Positions 44,883 to 54,547 are shown, counted from the first letter of the stretch. The stretch is 64,000 nt of DNA from Pseudomonas sp. M47T1 (GCF_000263855.1 NZ_AJWX01000021.1:49694-113693); one strand, 5' to 3'. A program made the numbers and translations. The notes: generated by a model not told the origin, from the sequence alone.

Positions 44883-46061
44883 GTGCCCCTGCGTAGTACT
44901 CTGACACGATTTTTTCAGCTCGAAGCGGCCAGCGGCCTGCTGCTGATCGCGGCCGCCGTGCTGGCGCTGATCATCAACAATTCACCCCTGTCCGGGCTGT
45001 ACAACAGCTTCCTTGACACCCCCGTGGTTGCCCAGGTGGGTGCGCTGAGCATCGCCAAGCCGCTGTTGCTGTGGATCAACGACGGCCTGATGGCCCTGTT
45101 TTTCCTGATCATTGGCCTGGAGGTCAAGCGCGAAGTACTTGAGGGCCAACTGTCTAGCGTGTCGCAGATCGCCCTGCCCGGGGCGGCGGCGATTGGTGGC
45201 ATGGTAGTGCCGGCGCTGATCTTCTGGGCCTTGAACAAGGACAACCCGGCAGCGCTGAGCGGCTGGGCAATCCCCATGGCCACCGACATCGCCTTCGCCC
45301 TCGGCGTGCTGGCATTGCTGGGCAAACGTGTACCGGTGTCACTGAAACTGTTCCTGATGACCCTGGCCATCATCGACGACCTGGGCGCCATCGTCGTCAT
45401 TGCGCTGTTCTATTCGGGCACCATTTCCACCCTGGCCCTGGCGCTGGCGGCGGCCTGCCTGGTAACGCTGATAGCCATGAACCGGCTGGGCGTGATCAAG
45501 CTGGCGCCCTATCTGATCGTGGGCGCCATCCTGTGGGTGTGCGTGCTCAAAAGCGGCGTGCATGCCACCCTGGCGGGGGTTACCCTGGCCTTCTGCATTC
45601 CCTTGCGCACCCGCCACGCTGAAGCGTCGCCGTCGCGCACCTTGGAACATGCCCTGCACCCGTGGGTGGCCTACGCCATCCTGCCGCTGTTCGCCTTCGC
45701 CAATGCCGGCGTGCCGCTGGCCGGCGTAACCCTGGACAGCTTCACCCACCACGTGCCATTGGGCATTGCCAGCGGCCTGCTGATAGGCAAGACCGTGGGG
45801 GTGTTCGGCCTGACCTGGCTGGCTATCAAGGTCGGCCTGGCAAGCCTGCCAAGCGGCGCCAACTGGAAGCAATTGATGGGGGTGTCGATACTGTGCGGCA
45901 TCGGTTTCACCATGAGCCTGTTCGTGGGGTCACTGGCCTATGTGCCGGGTGAAAGCCCCTTTGCCGGAGAGGACCGCATGGGCATCCTGACCGGGTCGAT
46001 ACTGGCGGCGTTCATTGGCTATGCGGTGACCGCCATGGCAAGCCGCAAGGCGCAGCCGTAG
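44883..46061 (+). CDS. nhaA: Na+/H+ antiporter NhaA
   Basis: A 392-residue inner-membrane antiporter with about 12 helices. The pore aspartates are visible in WAIPMATDIAFALGVLALL and in IIDDLGAIVVIALFYS (the DD pair), as is LFFLIIGLEVKREVLEG. It exchanges external protons for internal Na+ or Li+ for pH and salt control. The start codon is GTG at 44883 with GGAGAG 6 bases upstream. It is monocistronic, with a perfect palindromic terminator downstream. Confidence 0.95.
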   Translation: MPLRSTLTRFFQLEAASGLLLIAAAVLALIINNSPLSGLYNSFLDTPVVAQVGALSIAKPLLLWINDGLMALFFLIIGLEVKREVLEGQLSSVSQIALPGAAAIGGMVVPALIFWALNKDNPAALSGWAIPMATDIAFALGVLALLGKRVPVSLKLFLMTLAIIDDLGAIVVIALFYSGTISTLALALAAACLVTLIAMNRLGVIKLAPYLIVGAILWVCVLKSGVHATLAGVTLAFCIPLRTRHAEASPSRTLEHALHPWVAYAILPLFAFANAGVPLAGVTLDSFTHHVPLGIASGLLIGKTVGVFGLTWLAIKVGLASLPSGANWKQLMGVSILCGIGFTMSLFVGSLAYVPGESPFAGEDRMGILTGSILAAFIGYAVTAMASRKAQP

Positions 46062-46074
46062 CGGATGTAGCGCC

Positions 46075-46110
46075 CATGAAAAAACCCGGCCTCGGCCGGG
46101 TTTTTTCATG
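46075..46110. terminator. Bidirectional terminator between nhaA and the glycine-zipper gene
   Basis: A perfect palindrome: CATGAAAAAACCCGGCC, two-base centre, GGCCGGGTTTTTTCATG. Each strand gives a GC stem followed by six T, and it sits between two convergent genes, so it should end both. Confidence 0.95.
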
Positions 46111-46119
46111 CAGTGGCTA

Positions 46120-46584
46120 TCAGTGCGAAACGCGGCTGGTGCCATCCACTGTCATGATGCGAACACGTTCGCCGACGCGGAAAATCTCGTTTTCCTGCAC
46201 CTGCTGCACGTAGGCGCGCATGCTGCCGTCGTCTTCACGCACGGTGATTTCCACGCCCTGGGCACGGGTCAGGCCTTCTTCGGCGGCCGAACCCACCAGG
46301 CCACCGGCCACCGCACCGATCACAGCGGTGATGATGCTGCCACGGCCACCACCAATGGCACTACCGGCGACGCCGCCGACCACTGCACCGGCGCCAGCGC
46401 CGATTGGGGTCTTGGTACCCTCGATCTTGACTGGGCGCAGGGACTCGATGGTGCCCATGCGCACGGTCTGCACACGGCGTGCTTCATCACGCGAATAGGT
46501 ATCACCGGACAGATTGGAGACACAGCCGCCCAGGAACAGGGTCGAGGTCGTGAAGCAGGCAAGGAGCAGTGCAGATTTACGCAT
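46120..46584 (-). CDS. Glycine-zipper outer-membrane lipoprotein (SlyB/Pcp-like)
   Basis: A 154-residue lipoprotein of the 17-kDa antigen/SlyB group. Signal peptide with lipobox FLGGC, then two glycine-zipper segments (GAGAGAVVGGVAGSAIGG and AVIGAVAGGLVGSAAEEG, residues ~68-105) and a C-terminal beta domain (VGERVRIMTVDGTSRVSH). GGAGA 7 bases upstream fixes the ATG at 46584. SlyB proteins form rings around outer-membrane proteins under stress, a role that may apply here. Confidence 0.9.
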   Translation of the reverse strand: MRKSALLLACFTTSTLFLGGCVSNLSGDTYSRDEARRVQTVRMGTIESLRPVKIEGTKTPIGAGAGAVVGGVAGSAIGGGRGSIITAVIGAVAGGLVGSAAEEGLTRAQGVEITVREDDGSMRAYVQQVQENEIFRVGERVRIMTVDGTSRVSH

Positions 46585-46788
46585 GAAAATTCTCCGTGGG
46601 GCGTATTTGCCCATTAGACGCTGGCTATCGACGGCTGTCACGACACCAGCTGTAATAAATTGCGTCCATTCAGCTCTAGTACAGTCGCTTGAACAGGCCG
46701 AGTGCGACTGACGACATGGCACGCTTACGAAAGTAATGATGCCACATCGTCTGGACAACAGAGCAGAGCAAAAGGTCGAATGCGCTGA

Positions 46789-47436
46789 TCAGGGGGCCAG
46801 GCGTTCGCATTGCCAGGCCTGATCTACCTGGCGGAAATTGAGGCGGTCGTGCAGGCGGCTGGAGCGTCCCTGCCAGAACTCGATGCGCTCGGGCACCAAC
46901 CGGTAGCCGCCCCAGTGCTCGGGGCAGTCGGGCTGGGTATCGCTGAAACGCTGCTCGGTGGCCTTGAGCAGGCCCTCCAGTTCAGCGCGATCAGCGATCA
47001 CCCGGCTTTGCGGCGAAGCCCAGGCACCCAGGCGGCTGCCCAGCGGGCGCACCTGGAAATAGGCGTCCGACTCGGCATGGCTGACCTTGCTGACCCGCCC
47101 CTCGATACGCACCTGGCGCTCCAGGGTCGGCCAAAAGAACGTCATGGCTGCGAACGGGTTGGCGTCCAGCTGCCGCCCCTTGTCGCTTTCGTAGTTGGTG
47201 AAAAAGGTAAAGCCCTGGGCATCCAGGGCCTTGAGCAGCAGCACCCGGCAATGGGGGCGGCCCTCGCCGTCGACGGTGGCCAGCATCATCGCGTTGGCCT
47301 CCACCGGCGGCTGCTCGGTCTTGATCGCTTCCTCGAACCAGCGAGTGAACAACTCGAACGGCTCAACCGGGGCATTCGCCTCGGTCAGGCCGTCACGGGT
47401 GTAGTCGCGGCGCATATCGGCCAGGGCCTGGGTCAT
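46789..47436 (-). CDS. pdxH: Pyridoxamine/pyridoxine 5'-phosphate oxidase
   Basis: A 215-residue FMN enzyme that makes pyridoxal 5'-phosphate. Family blocks are MTQALADMRRDYTRDGLTEA, PHCRVLLLKALDAQGFTFFT, NPFAAMTFFWP and the C-terminal RLVPERIEFWQGRSSRLHDR with RLNF. Length agrees with E. coli PdxH (218). AAGGAAA lies ~8 bases before the ATG. Downstream of the OmpA-lipoprotein gene by 18 bases on the same strand, so the two are likely co-transcribed. Confidence 0.95.
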   Translation of the reverse strand: MTQALADMRRDYTRDGLTEANAPVEPFELFTRWFEEAIKTEQPPVEANAMMLATVDGEGRPHCRVLLLKALDAQGFTFFTNYESDKGRQLDANPFAAMTFFWPTLERQVRIEGRVSKVSHAESDAYFQVRPLGSRLGAWASPQSRVIADRAELEGLLKATEQRFSDTQPDCPEHWGGYRLVPERIEFWQGRSSRLHDRLNFRQVDQAWQCERLAP

Positions 47437-47454
47437 TGCGCGTTTCCTTGACGA

Positions 47455-48474
47455 TCAGTTCTGTACTTGCGCGACGGCGTCAGGCTTTTTCTTGGCCGGC
47501 GCTGCTGCCTTGGCTGGGGTGACCTTCTTCTTCGCGGCGGGCTTGGCCGGGGCTTTTTTCGCGGCGGTTTTCTTGCCCGCCGCTTTCTTGGCCGGGGTGG
47601 CCGCCGGAACGGGCTTGACGTCCTGCACCGCAACCATTTCGGCAACCGGTGGGGTTGGCGAACTGTACTTGGCAACCAGGGCCACCATGGTTTCCTGCGG
47701 GGTCAGCACGATTTCGATGCGGCGGTTCAGGGCGCGGCCCTGCACGCTGTCGTTGGCAGCACGTGGCATCAGCGAGCCCATGCCGCGAGCGGCCAAGTGC
47801 TGACGGTCAAGGCCGCTGAGGTGGAAAATGGCGCTGATAGACTGGGCGCGCTGCAGGCTGATTTTCTGCACGTCAGGCGCACCGCTGGCATCGGCGTGGC
47901 CGACGATCAACACGGCGGTCTTGGGGTCGGTTTCAACCGCCTTGGCAATGTTGGTGATCGGGCTCAGGGTAATGGGCAGCAGCAGTTCCGGACGCTTGGG
48001 GTTGAAGCTGCTGTCCACAGGGGCAATCACCACGAGCACGTCTGCACGACGCTCGACCTGGAAGCTGGAACCCTTGACGGCTTCGCGTACTTTTGGCTCG
48101 TAGCTGTCGAGCCAGGCCTGGGTCATCTTGGCATCAATTTTTGGCACCACGGCCACTGCCGGCTTGGCGGCAGCTGGAGTAGCGGCGGACGGCGGGAACG
48201 GCCACCACCAGTGCGTACCGCTGTCTGCCGGGGCAGTGGCCGGGACGGCGGCGGCTGCAACCGACGGCGGCGCTCCAACCGGTGCCGGCTTGACTTCATC
48301 CTTGGCCACCTTGTCGGTGATCGCGCCTGCCACATCCTTGTCTACCGCATGATCGGTAGCGCCGAACGGCCACCAGTGGAAGCCACCGTTGTCAGCCGTA
48401 TTGTTTTGTGGAGTCTGGGCGCAGCCGGTCACAGCCAGGCACAGGGCAAACGCGATGGATTTATTGGAGTACAT
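47455..48474 (-). CDS. OmpA-family lipoprotein with a lysine-rich C-terminal tail
   Basis: A 339-residue lipoprotein. Lipobox LAVTGC (Cys18) ends the signal. Two copies of a HWWPF-like motif (33-38 and 88-93) lie in a linker. Residues ~140-257 are an OmpA-like peptidoglycan-binding domain (VGHADASG... SLQRAQSI ... RALNRRIEI). Unusually, residues 288-332 form an Ala/Pro/Lys tail of histone-H1 type (PAKKAAGKKTAAKKAPAKPA) with about 14 lysines. It could bind anionic cell-wall polymers, LPS or DNA. It lies 18 bases upstream of pdxH in the same direction. Confidence 0.88.
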   Translation of the reverse strand: MYSNKSIAFALCLAVTGCAQTPQNNTADNGGFHWWPFGATDHAVDKDVAGAITDKVAKDEVKPAPVGAPPSVAAAAVPATAPADSGTHWWWPFPPSAATPAAAKPAVAVVPKIDAKMTQAWLDSYEPKVREAVKGSSFQVERRADVLVVIAPVDSSFNPKRPELLLPITLSPITNIAKAVETDPKTAVLIVGHADASGAPDVQKISLQRAQSISAIFHLSGLDRQHLAARGMGSLMPRAANDSVQGRALNRRIEIVLTPQETMVALVAKYSSPTPPVAEMVAVQDVKPVPAATPAKKAAGKKTAAKKAPAKPAAKKKVTPAKAAAPAKKKPDAVAQVQN

Positions 48475-48589
48475 AAGCTTTCCACAGGATGAGGTTGATA
48501 CAAATCGGGTTAGAAAACCCGTTTAAACCGTTGATTGGATAGTAGTTGAATCGTCAAGTTCCAGCACGCCGCCGGTCGATTCGATCATT

Positions 48590-49735
48590 TTATAGACAAG
48601 TGGCAAGCACCCGCACGAGCTTTTGTGCGCGGGGGTCCATCAATACGTACGGCCCCAGGGTATTGGTGACAAAACCGAACGCCACGTCGTGTTCCGGGTC
48701 GGCGAAACCGACCGAACCGCCTGCGCCAGGATGCCCGAACGCCTTGGCACCAAGGCCGAACGTGGCGTTGGCCAGGGCCGGTTGATCGAGCATGCAGCCC
48801 AGGCCGAAACGCGTAGGCGTCAGCAAGGTCTTGTCCGGCCCGACACTGTGTTCGCGCGTCAGTTCGTCCAGCAGTTGCGACTCCAGCAGGCTGCCATCCA
48901 GCAGGCCGGCGTAGAAACCCGCCAGGCTGCGCGCATTGCCATGACCATTGGCGGCCGGCTGCTGCATGCGGCGCCATTGCGGCTTATTGGTGCTGGTAAG
49001 CACCGAAGGCGGGTTGGTGAAGGCGCGGGTGCTCATGGCCGTCGGTTCGCGCAGGGTCACTTGCAGCAGGCGCTGAGCGGCCTCGTCACCCATGTTACCC
49101 TTGCCACGGGCAATGTGCGCCACGCGATAAAACTCTTCATCGGCCAGGCCGACGTGGAAATCCAACCCTAGTGGCTTGGCCACCCGAGCGACGATGGATT
49201 CACCCGGGCCACGGCCGTCGGCGCGGCGCAGCAGTTCGCCCACAAGCCAGCCGTAGGTAATGGCCGCGTAGCCGTGGCCAGTGCCCGGCGTCCACCAGGG
49301 TGCCTCGGCGGCCAGGGCATCGACCATCACCTGCCAGTCGTACAACGCTTCGGCGGGCAGTACGTCGCGCAGCGCCGGCAAGCCGGCCTGGTGACAGAGC
49401 AGTTGGCGCAGGGTAATGCGCTCCTTCCCGGCCGCGGCGAATTCGGGCCAGTAGCGGGCCACAGGGGCATCGAGGTCCAGCTTGCCCTCGCCCACCAGTT
49501 GCAGGGCGGTGACCGCCGTGAAGGTCTTGGTGCAGGAAAACAGGTTGGCAATGGTGTCGCTGTGCCAGGCCTGCTGGCTGTCCTTGTCGGCAGTGCCGGC
49601 CCACAGGTCGATGACCGTGTTGCCACCCACCTGGATGCACAACGCGGCGCCGCGTTCCTGGGGATCGTCGAACAGGGCCGCGAAGGCCTCGCGCACCGCT
49701 TCGAATTGAAGCTCGTAATGACCCTGAATCTGCAC
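48590..49735 (-). CDS. Serine hydrolase, beta-lactamase/EstB-like family
   Basis: A 381-residue cytoplasmic esterase of the class-C beta-lactamase fold. The SxxK motif is SCTK at 67-70, and the YGW tyrosine block (ITYGWLVGELL) and HPGAGG near the C-terminus match EstB-type esterases. There is no signal peptide, which argues against a true periplasmic beta-lactamase. The start is GTG at 49735, with AGGGAG 8 bases upstream; the open frame upstream is not coding. Divergent partner none; it follows a ~200-base gap after the secreted hydrolase. Substrate: short esters or beta-lactam-like, unknown. Confidence 0.87.
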   Translation of the reverse strand: MQIQGHYELQFEAVREAFAALFDDPQERGAALCIQVGGNTVIDLWAGTADKDSQQAWHSDTIANLFSCTKTFTAVTALQLVGEGKLDLDAPVARYWPEFAAAGKERITLRQLLCHQAGLPALRDVLPAEALYDWQVMVDALAAEAPWWTPGTGHGYAAITYGWLVGELLRRADGRGPGESIVARVAKPLGLDFHVGLADEEFYRVAHIARGKGNMGDEAAQRLLQVTLREPTAMSTRAFTNPPSVLTSTNKPQWRRMQQPAANGHGNARSLAGFYAGLLDGSLLESQLLDELTREHSVGPDKTLLTPTRFGLGCMLDQPALANATFGLGAKAFGHPGAGGSVGFADPEHDVAFGFVTNTLGPYVLMDPRAQKLVRVLATCL

Positions 49736-49939
49736 CCAGCGACTCCCTGCACAGCATTGAACAAAGTGGGGGGCATTGTTCCAGTAGTTGCACCATTTGT
49801 GAACAGATGCATGCCGGGCGGTAGGTATCTTTCTGCTTACAGCGTGTGACAGCTGCACCGTCGATCACGGGCGCGCTGCTACACGATCGCATGCGGCGGA
49901 TGTCGCGGGAGCTGCCGCCAGGCTGCTGCAATATGCGCC

Positions 49940-52222
49940 TTACTTATGCGCCCCACCCTTGCCATGATTCGCGCCCTTGTCGCCCGACTCGGCCGGCGCT
50001 ACTGCCGGCAGGGTCTTGGCCAACTGGTCAAGGCTGTCCTGGTTGCTCTTGCGCACGGCCGCCACGAAGCCCTGATAGGGCACGTCGGTGATGCCCACCA
50101 GGCCGAAGTGGCCGTTTTCGCCGTCCAGCAGGCGCCCGGTGACGGGCTGGTCCAGGTATTGGAACCAGTGCACGCCGACAATCGTCGGTTCCTGCATCGC
50201 CGCCTTGAGGAAGGTGGCGTAGGCGGTGCCGCGGTCTTCTTCCTTCGCCACTTCCATCGGCCCCGGCCAGAACGGCCCGCGGTCACGTGAGCCGAAGGTG
50301 AACTCGGACACCAGCACCGGCTTGTCCAATTGCCGCAGGCGCGCAAAGTCATAGCCGTCCTGGGGCTTGGGCGTATAGAAGTTGAAACTCAGCACGTCGC
50401 AATACTGCGCACAGGAATCCACCGCTTCCGGGCTGGAGACGGCATAGCGCCCGCCCAGCAGCAAGTGGTTGGGGGCGTGCCACTTGAGGGCGTCGGCGAT
50501 GGTCTTGAAATACGTGTCGGCGAACGTGCGCTGGAAGAACTTGAGGTCGGCCTCGATTTCCGGGTGCTCAGGGTTGGGCGGCGGCGCCTCGAAGCCCGGG
50601 TCTTCCATCAGCTCCCAGGCGGGCAGGTTGATGCCCCAGGCCTTGGACAGGCCTTCCTGGTTACGGTACTTGTCCCGCAACTGCTTGAGGAACGCGCGCT
50701 TGGCCGGCACGTCGGTGGTTTGCCGAAGGGTGCCATAGGCCAGCGCGTAACGTGCCTTGGGGTCGTTGCCGGGGCCGGCCCAGGCCAGCTCGTTGTCGGC
50801 AAAGTAACCGATCAGGTAAGGGTCGTCGCGGTGGTCGCGGGCGGCAATGGCCACGGCACGTTCGGTGGCCATGGCGAAGCGCGGGTCAAACGGGTCGGGC
50901 ATGCGCCCCCACCAGTCCATGCCGGTGCTGATGCTGGCGTAATCACCGACGATGGACAGCGGCAGCACATAAGGCACCCGTTGATTGCCTTCCAGCGAGG
51001 TCGCGCTCCAGTTGCCAAGGGTGTTGAAACCCCAGGCCTGCAGGCGGTCCAGGGTGTGTTTCTGCCAGCGAATGGCATCGAACGGTTTAGCCGCACAAGG
51101 CGCCTGCGGCGTTGGTGAGCAAGGCGTGGCGTAGGTGCGCTGCAGGTTGGCGCCATAGAAATCGAACCAGCGTCCACTGCCAAAACCACGCCCTACCGAG
51201 GAACCGTTGCCGTCCTGGTTGTTGCTCTGGCCATAGTAATGCGCTGCCGGCTCATCGGCCTTGGGCAGCTTGGCGAACATCCATTCACGGCCCTGCACGT
51301 AGGTGCGGTCGTTGTCGGCGGCCACGGCGTTCACGCCCAGGGAGTAGAACGGATGGCCCTCGGGCGTCACCAGGTACCAGCGCCCGTCACGCTTTTCGGT
51401 ATGGAAGAAGCCGCTGGCATTGAATGCCGCACCTTGAATCAGGCCACCGAACTTGTCCATGGGGGCCTTGGCTCGCTCGGCCAGCCAGCCCTTGAGCTGT
51501 TGCTGTTCGCGGGCCGCGGCAGCCTTGAGCTGATCATCACTGCTGATTTTCTCCGGCCAGCGGCCCCGGCTGAACTGCCCGTATTCATCGACGATGTCGG
51601 CATACGCAGACTTCTGCAGGGCATCGCCATCGACCACGCCAAAGCGTTCCAGCAGGATGTTCTGGGCCACTGCGGGCTTGTCCATGGACAGGGTCACCGA
51701 CACCACCTGGCTGGCGGTGACCTCACCCTCGCTACTGGCCAGCAACGTACGTTGGCCGTCGGCCATCCACGGCATCGGCGGGCCGGCACGCATGCCCTGG
51801 CTGAGCGGCGAACTGGCCTTGAGCGGGATCACCAATGTCTGCGCCGGCCCAGCGGGCAAATCGATGCGGCTGGTGAGGGTCTTGCCATCGTTGCTCTGGA
51901 CTTTCACATACAGGGTCACGGCCCAGTCCATGGCGCTTTGCGCGCGCAAGGTAATGGCGCTGTCGGTGGACCAGTCCCAGGCCCCGGTCTGGGGTTTGAG
52001 CGTCAGGCTGGGGGCCGCCACCGGGTTGAACGTCACCCGGCGCAGCACCTCCCCTTCTGCCGTCTGTTCGGCGTTGTACTGCGGCAGGCTGGCATCGACG
52101 GTCGTCACCTGCACCACGTCGGCGGGACGAACGAAGTTGAACAGCGTCTGCTGGGTGCCAGCCGCCAACAGCGGGGTGGCGAACAGCAGTGCGAATACAG
52201 CGGGCAGCGAACGGCGAATCAT
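49940..52222 (-). CDS. Secreted glycoside hydrolase, clan GH-A (agarase/GH50-like)
   Basis: A 760-residue exported protein with signal peptide MIRRSLPAVFALLFATPLLA. Residues ~30-240 are a beta-sandwich carbohydrate-binding-like region; residues ~260-730 look like a TIM-barrel glycosidase: EGHPFYSLGVNAV near 289, the acid/base Glu478 in FADNELAW and nucleophile Glu640 in VLVSEFTFGS. The arrangement resembles GH50-type beta-agarases, which Pseudomonas often labels as agarase, but the natural polymer is unknown; an exopolysaccharide or cell-envelope glycan is as likely. The C-terminal tail is low complexity (GDKGANHGKGGAHK). GGAGAG precedes the ATG by 10 bases. Confidence 0.82.
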   Translation of the reverse strand: MIRRSLPAVFALLFATPLLAAGTQQTLFNFVRPADVVQVTTVDASLPQYNAEQTAEGEVLRRVTFNPVAAPSLTLKPQTGAWDWSTDSAITLRAQSAMDWAVTLYVKVQSNDGKTLTSRIDLPAGPAQTLVIPLKASSPLSQGMRAGPPMPWMADGQRTLLASSEGEVTASQVVSVTLSMDKPAVAQNILLERFGVVDGDALQKSAYADIVDEYGQFSRGRWPEKISSDDQLKAAAAREQQQLKGWLAERAKAPMDKFGGLIQGAAFNASGFFHTEKRDGRWYLVTPEGHPFYSLGVNAVAADNDRTYVQGREWMFAKLPKADEPAAHYYGQSNNQDGNGSSVGRGFGSGRWFDFYGANLQRTYATPCSPTPQAPCAAKPFDAIRWQKHTLDRLQAWGFNTLGNWSATSLEGNQRVPYVLPLSIVGDYASISTGMDWWGRMPDPFDPRFAMATERAVAIAARDHRDDPYLIGYFADNELAWAGPGNDPKARYALAYGTLRQTTDVPAKRAFLKQLRDKYRNQEGLSKAWGINLPAWELMEDPGFEAPPPNPEHPEIEADLKFFQRTFADTYFKTIADALKWHAPNHLLLGGRYAVSSPEAVDSCAQYCDVLSFNFYTPKPQDGYDFARLRQLDKPVLVSEFTFGSRDRGPFWPGPMEVAKEEDRGTAYATFLKAAMQEPTIVGVHWFQYLDQPVTGRLLDGENGHFGLVGITDVPYQGFVAAVRKSNQDSLDQLAKTLPAVAPAESGDKGANHGKGGAHK

Positions 52223-52306
52223 GGGGTTCCAGCTCTCCTTGATGGCCGATGTCGGCCTCGATCAGGTGTATAGACAGCGAAAACAGGGCAAAAAGCCCTG
52301 CCCTTG

Positions 52307-54451
52307 TCAGGAAATTTCGCGACGAAACGGTGGCAAGGCGTTGAGGATTGCCTTGCCGTAGCGCTGGGTCACCACACGGCGATCCAGCAGGGTGATGGTG
52401 CCGCGGTCCTGCTCGGTGCGCAGCAGGCGGCCGCAGGCCTGGATCAGTTTCAGCGACGCGTCGGGCACGGCGATTTCCATGAACGGATTGCCACCGCGCG
52501 CTTCGATCCATTCCGCCAGTGCCGCTTCCACCGGGTCATCCGGCACCGCGAAGGGAATTTTGGCGATAACCACGTGTTCACAGTAGGCGCCTGGCAAGTC
52601 GACGCCCTCGGCGAAGCTGGCCAGGCCGAACAGCACGCTGGAGTCGCCGCCGTCGACGCGCGCCTTGTGCTTGTTCAGGGTTTCCTGCTTGGACAGGTTG
52701 CCCTGGATAAACACCTGCTTGCGCCAGTCGCGGTCCAGGCCGTCGAACACGTCCTGCATCTGCCTGCGCGAGGAGAACAGCACCAACGTGCCGCGCGAGC
52801 CTTCAACCAGGCCGGGCAGGTCACGAATGATGGCCGCGGTGTGCGCCACCGCATCACGCGGGTCGGCGCGCAGGTCTGGCACCCGCAACACACCGGCATC
52901 GGCGTGGTGGAACGGGCTGGGCACCACCGCGGTCACGGCAGCCTTGGGCAGGCCGGCACGCATGCGGAAACGGTCGAACTTGCCCAGCGCGGTCAGCGTG
53001 GCCGAGGTCACCAGTGCGCCGTAGGCCACGTTCCACAAGGTACGGCGCAGCATCTCGGCGGCCAGGATAGGGCTGGCGTTGACCTCGATGTCGAACATGG
53101 CGCCGCTTTCAGCCAGGGTCAGCCAGCGCGCCATGGGCGGGCTGTCTTCCGGGTCTTCAGCGGTGAAGGCGGTCCACAGTTCCCAGTTGCCCTGGGCACG
53201 GGACAGCAGGCTGCCGAACAGCGGGTACCACTCCTCGGCCTGGTGGCTGGCGATACCGATGCTGGTCTCGCCGTCCATGCCTTCCTTGAGCAGTTCGGTC
53301 AGGCGCGTGAACAGGTCGTTGAGGCGGGCAAAGCCCTTTTTCAGCTCGATGCCCATCTCGCGCATGTGCTCGGGCACCACACCGGCTTCGAAGCGGTGGC
53401 GAGGCCGTTCGCGGCCTTCCATGTCCTCACCGGCGCGGAAGTCTGCCAGTTGCTCGCAGGCGGTGAACATGAACTGCTGTTGGGTCTTGATCTCGCGGGC
53501 CAGTTCCGGCACCTGCTCGATCAGCTTGCCCAAGTCACCTGGCAGCGGGTGCTGGGCCAGCAGCTTGGTAAGGTTCTTGGCGGTGCTTTCCAGCCAGTCG
53601 GCGGTGGATCGCAGACGCGTGTAATGGGCGAAGTGGCCGATGGCCTTGTCCGGCAGGTGGTGACCTTCGTCGAACACGTACAGGGTGTCACGTGGGTCGG
53701 GCAGCACCGCACCGCCGCCCAGGGCCAGGTCGGCCAGGACCATGTCGTGGTTGGTGACAATCACGTCGACCTTGCCCATGCCCTCGCGGGCCTTGTAGAA
53801 GGCGCACTGCTGAAAGTTGGGGCAATGGCGGTTGGTGCACTGGCTGTGGTCGGTGGTCACCCGCGCCCAGTCCTTGTCTTCCAGGGCGGTGGCCCAGCTG
53901 TCACGGTCACCGTCCCATTTGTTGCCGGCCAGCTTCTCGATCATGCTGGTGAACAGCTTTTGGCTGGCTTCGTCCACCTCAATGCGAAAGCCCTCCTCCT
54001 CGAACAACTGGGCAGTGGCCGTTTGCGCGTGGCCCTCCTGCAATAGCACGTCGAGCTTGGACAGGCACAGGTAGCGCCCGCGCCCCTTGGCCAAGGAGAA
54101 CGTGAAGCTCAGACCACTGTTCTTCATCAGGTCAGGCAGGTCTTTGTAGACGATCTGCTCCTGCAGCGCGACGGTAGCGGTGGCAATCACCAGGCGCTTG
54201 CCCGCAGCCTTGGCGGCCGGGATCGCGGCCAGGCTGTAGGCCACGGTCTTGCCGGTACCGGTGCCGGCCTCGACAGCCACCACCGCACAGTCACCCGAGC
54301 GGCGCCCTTCGTCGTCACACGCGATGTCGCCCAATACCTTGGCGACTTCGGCGATCATCAAGCGCTGGCCGTAGCGAGGCTTGAGGCTCTTGGCCTCGAG
54401 GAAACGCGAATAGGCGCCCTGGATCTGGGATTTGAGTTCGTTACTGATCAT
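52307..54451 (-). CDS. dinG: ATP-dependent DNA helicase DinG
   Basis: A 714-residue XPD-like 5'-3' helicase of DNA repair and R-loop removal. Walker A AGTGTGKT (62-69), the four Fe-S cysteines at 129, 205, 210 and 216 (CTNRHCPNFQQC), DEGH box (261-264) and the C-terminal motif VI with QACGRLLRTEQDRG are all present. Length equals E. coli DinG (716). The upstream open frame is not coding. The ribosome site before 54451 is weak. It is divergent from the CopD-like gene and 85 bases from the glycosidase. No LexA box recognised. Confidence 0.94.
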   Translation of the reverse strand: MISNELKSQIQGAYSRFLEAKSLKPRYGQRLMIAEVAKVLGDIACDDEGRRSGDCAVVAVEAGTGTGKTVAYSLAAIPAAKAAGKRLVIATATVALQEQIVYKDLPDLMKNSGLSFTFSLAKGRGRYLCLSKLDVLLQEGHAQTATAQLFEEEGFRIEVDEASQKLFTSMIEKLAGNKWDGDRDSWATALEDKDWARVTTDHSQCTNRHCPNFQQCAFYKAREGMGKVDVIVTNHDMVLADLALGGGAVLPDPRDTLYVFDEGHHLPDKAIGHFAHYTRLRSTADWLESTAKNLTKLLAQHPLPGDLGKLIEQVPELAREIKTQQQFMFTACEQLADFRAGEDMEGRERPRHRFEAGVVPEHMREMGIELKKGFARLNDLFTRLTELLKEGMDGETSIGIASHQAEEWYPLFGSLLSRAQGNWELWTAFTAEDPEDSPPMARWLTLAESGAMFDIEVNASPILAAEMLRRTLWNVAYGALVTSATLTALGKFDRFRMRAGLPKAAVTAVVPSPFHHADAGVLRVPDLRADPRDAVAHTAAIIRDLPGLVEGSRGTLVLFSSRRQMQDVFDGLDRDWRKQVFIQGNLSKQETLNKHKARVDGGDSSVLFGLASFAEGVDLPGAYCEHVVIAKIPFAVPDDPVEAALAEWIEARGGNPFMEIAVPDASLKLIQACGRLLRTEQDRGTITLLDRRVVTQRYGKAILNALPPFRREIS

Positions 54452-54547
54452 GGTTCTGGGGCATGGAAGCCTGGATAAATTTTCAGTGTTTCGTTTAGGG
54501 CCGCTATCATACCCCGCTAAACCCTCTCGCGCTGAACGGAGATCCAC

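Noticed and set aside
48590..49735. Chromosomal AmpC-type beta-lactamase
   Set aside because: No signal peptide and the sequence pattern fits EstB-like esterases better; no ampR neighbour.
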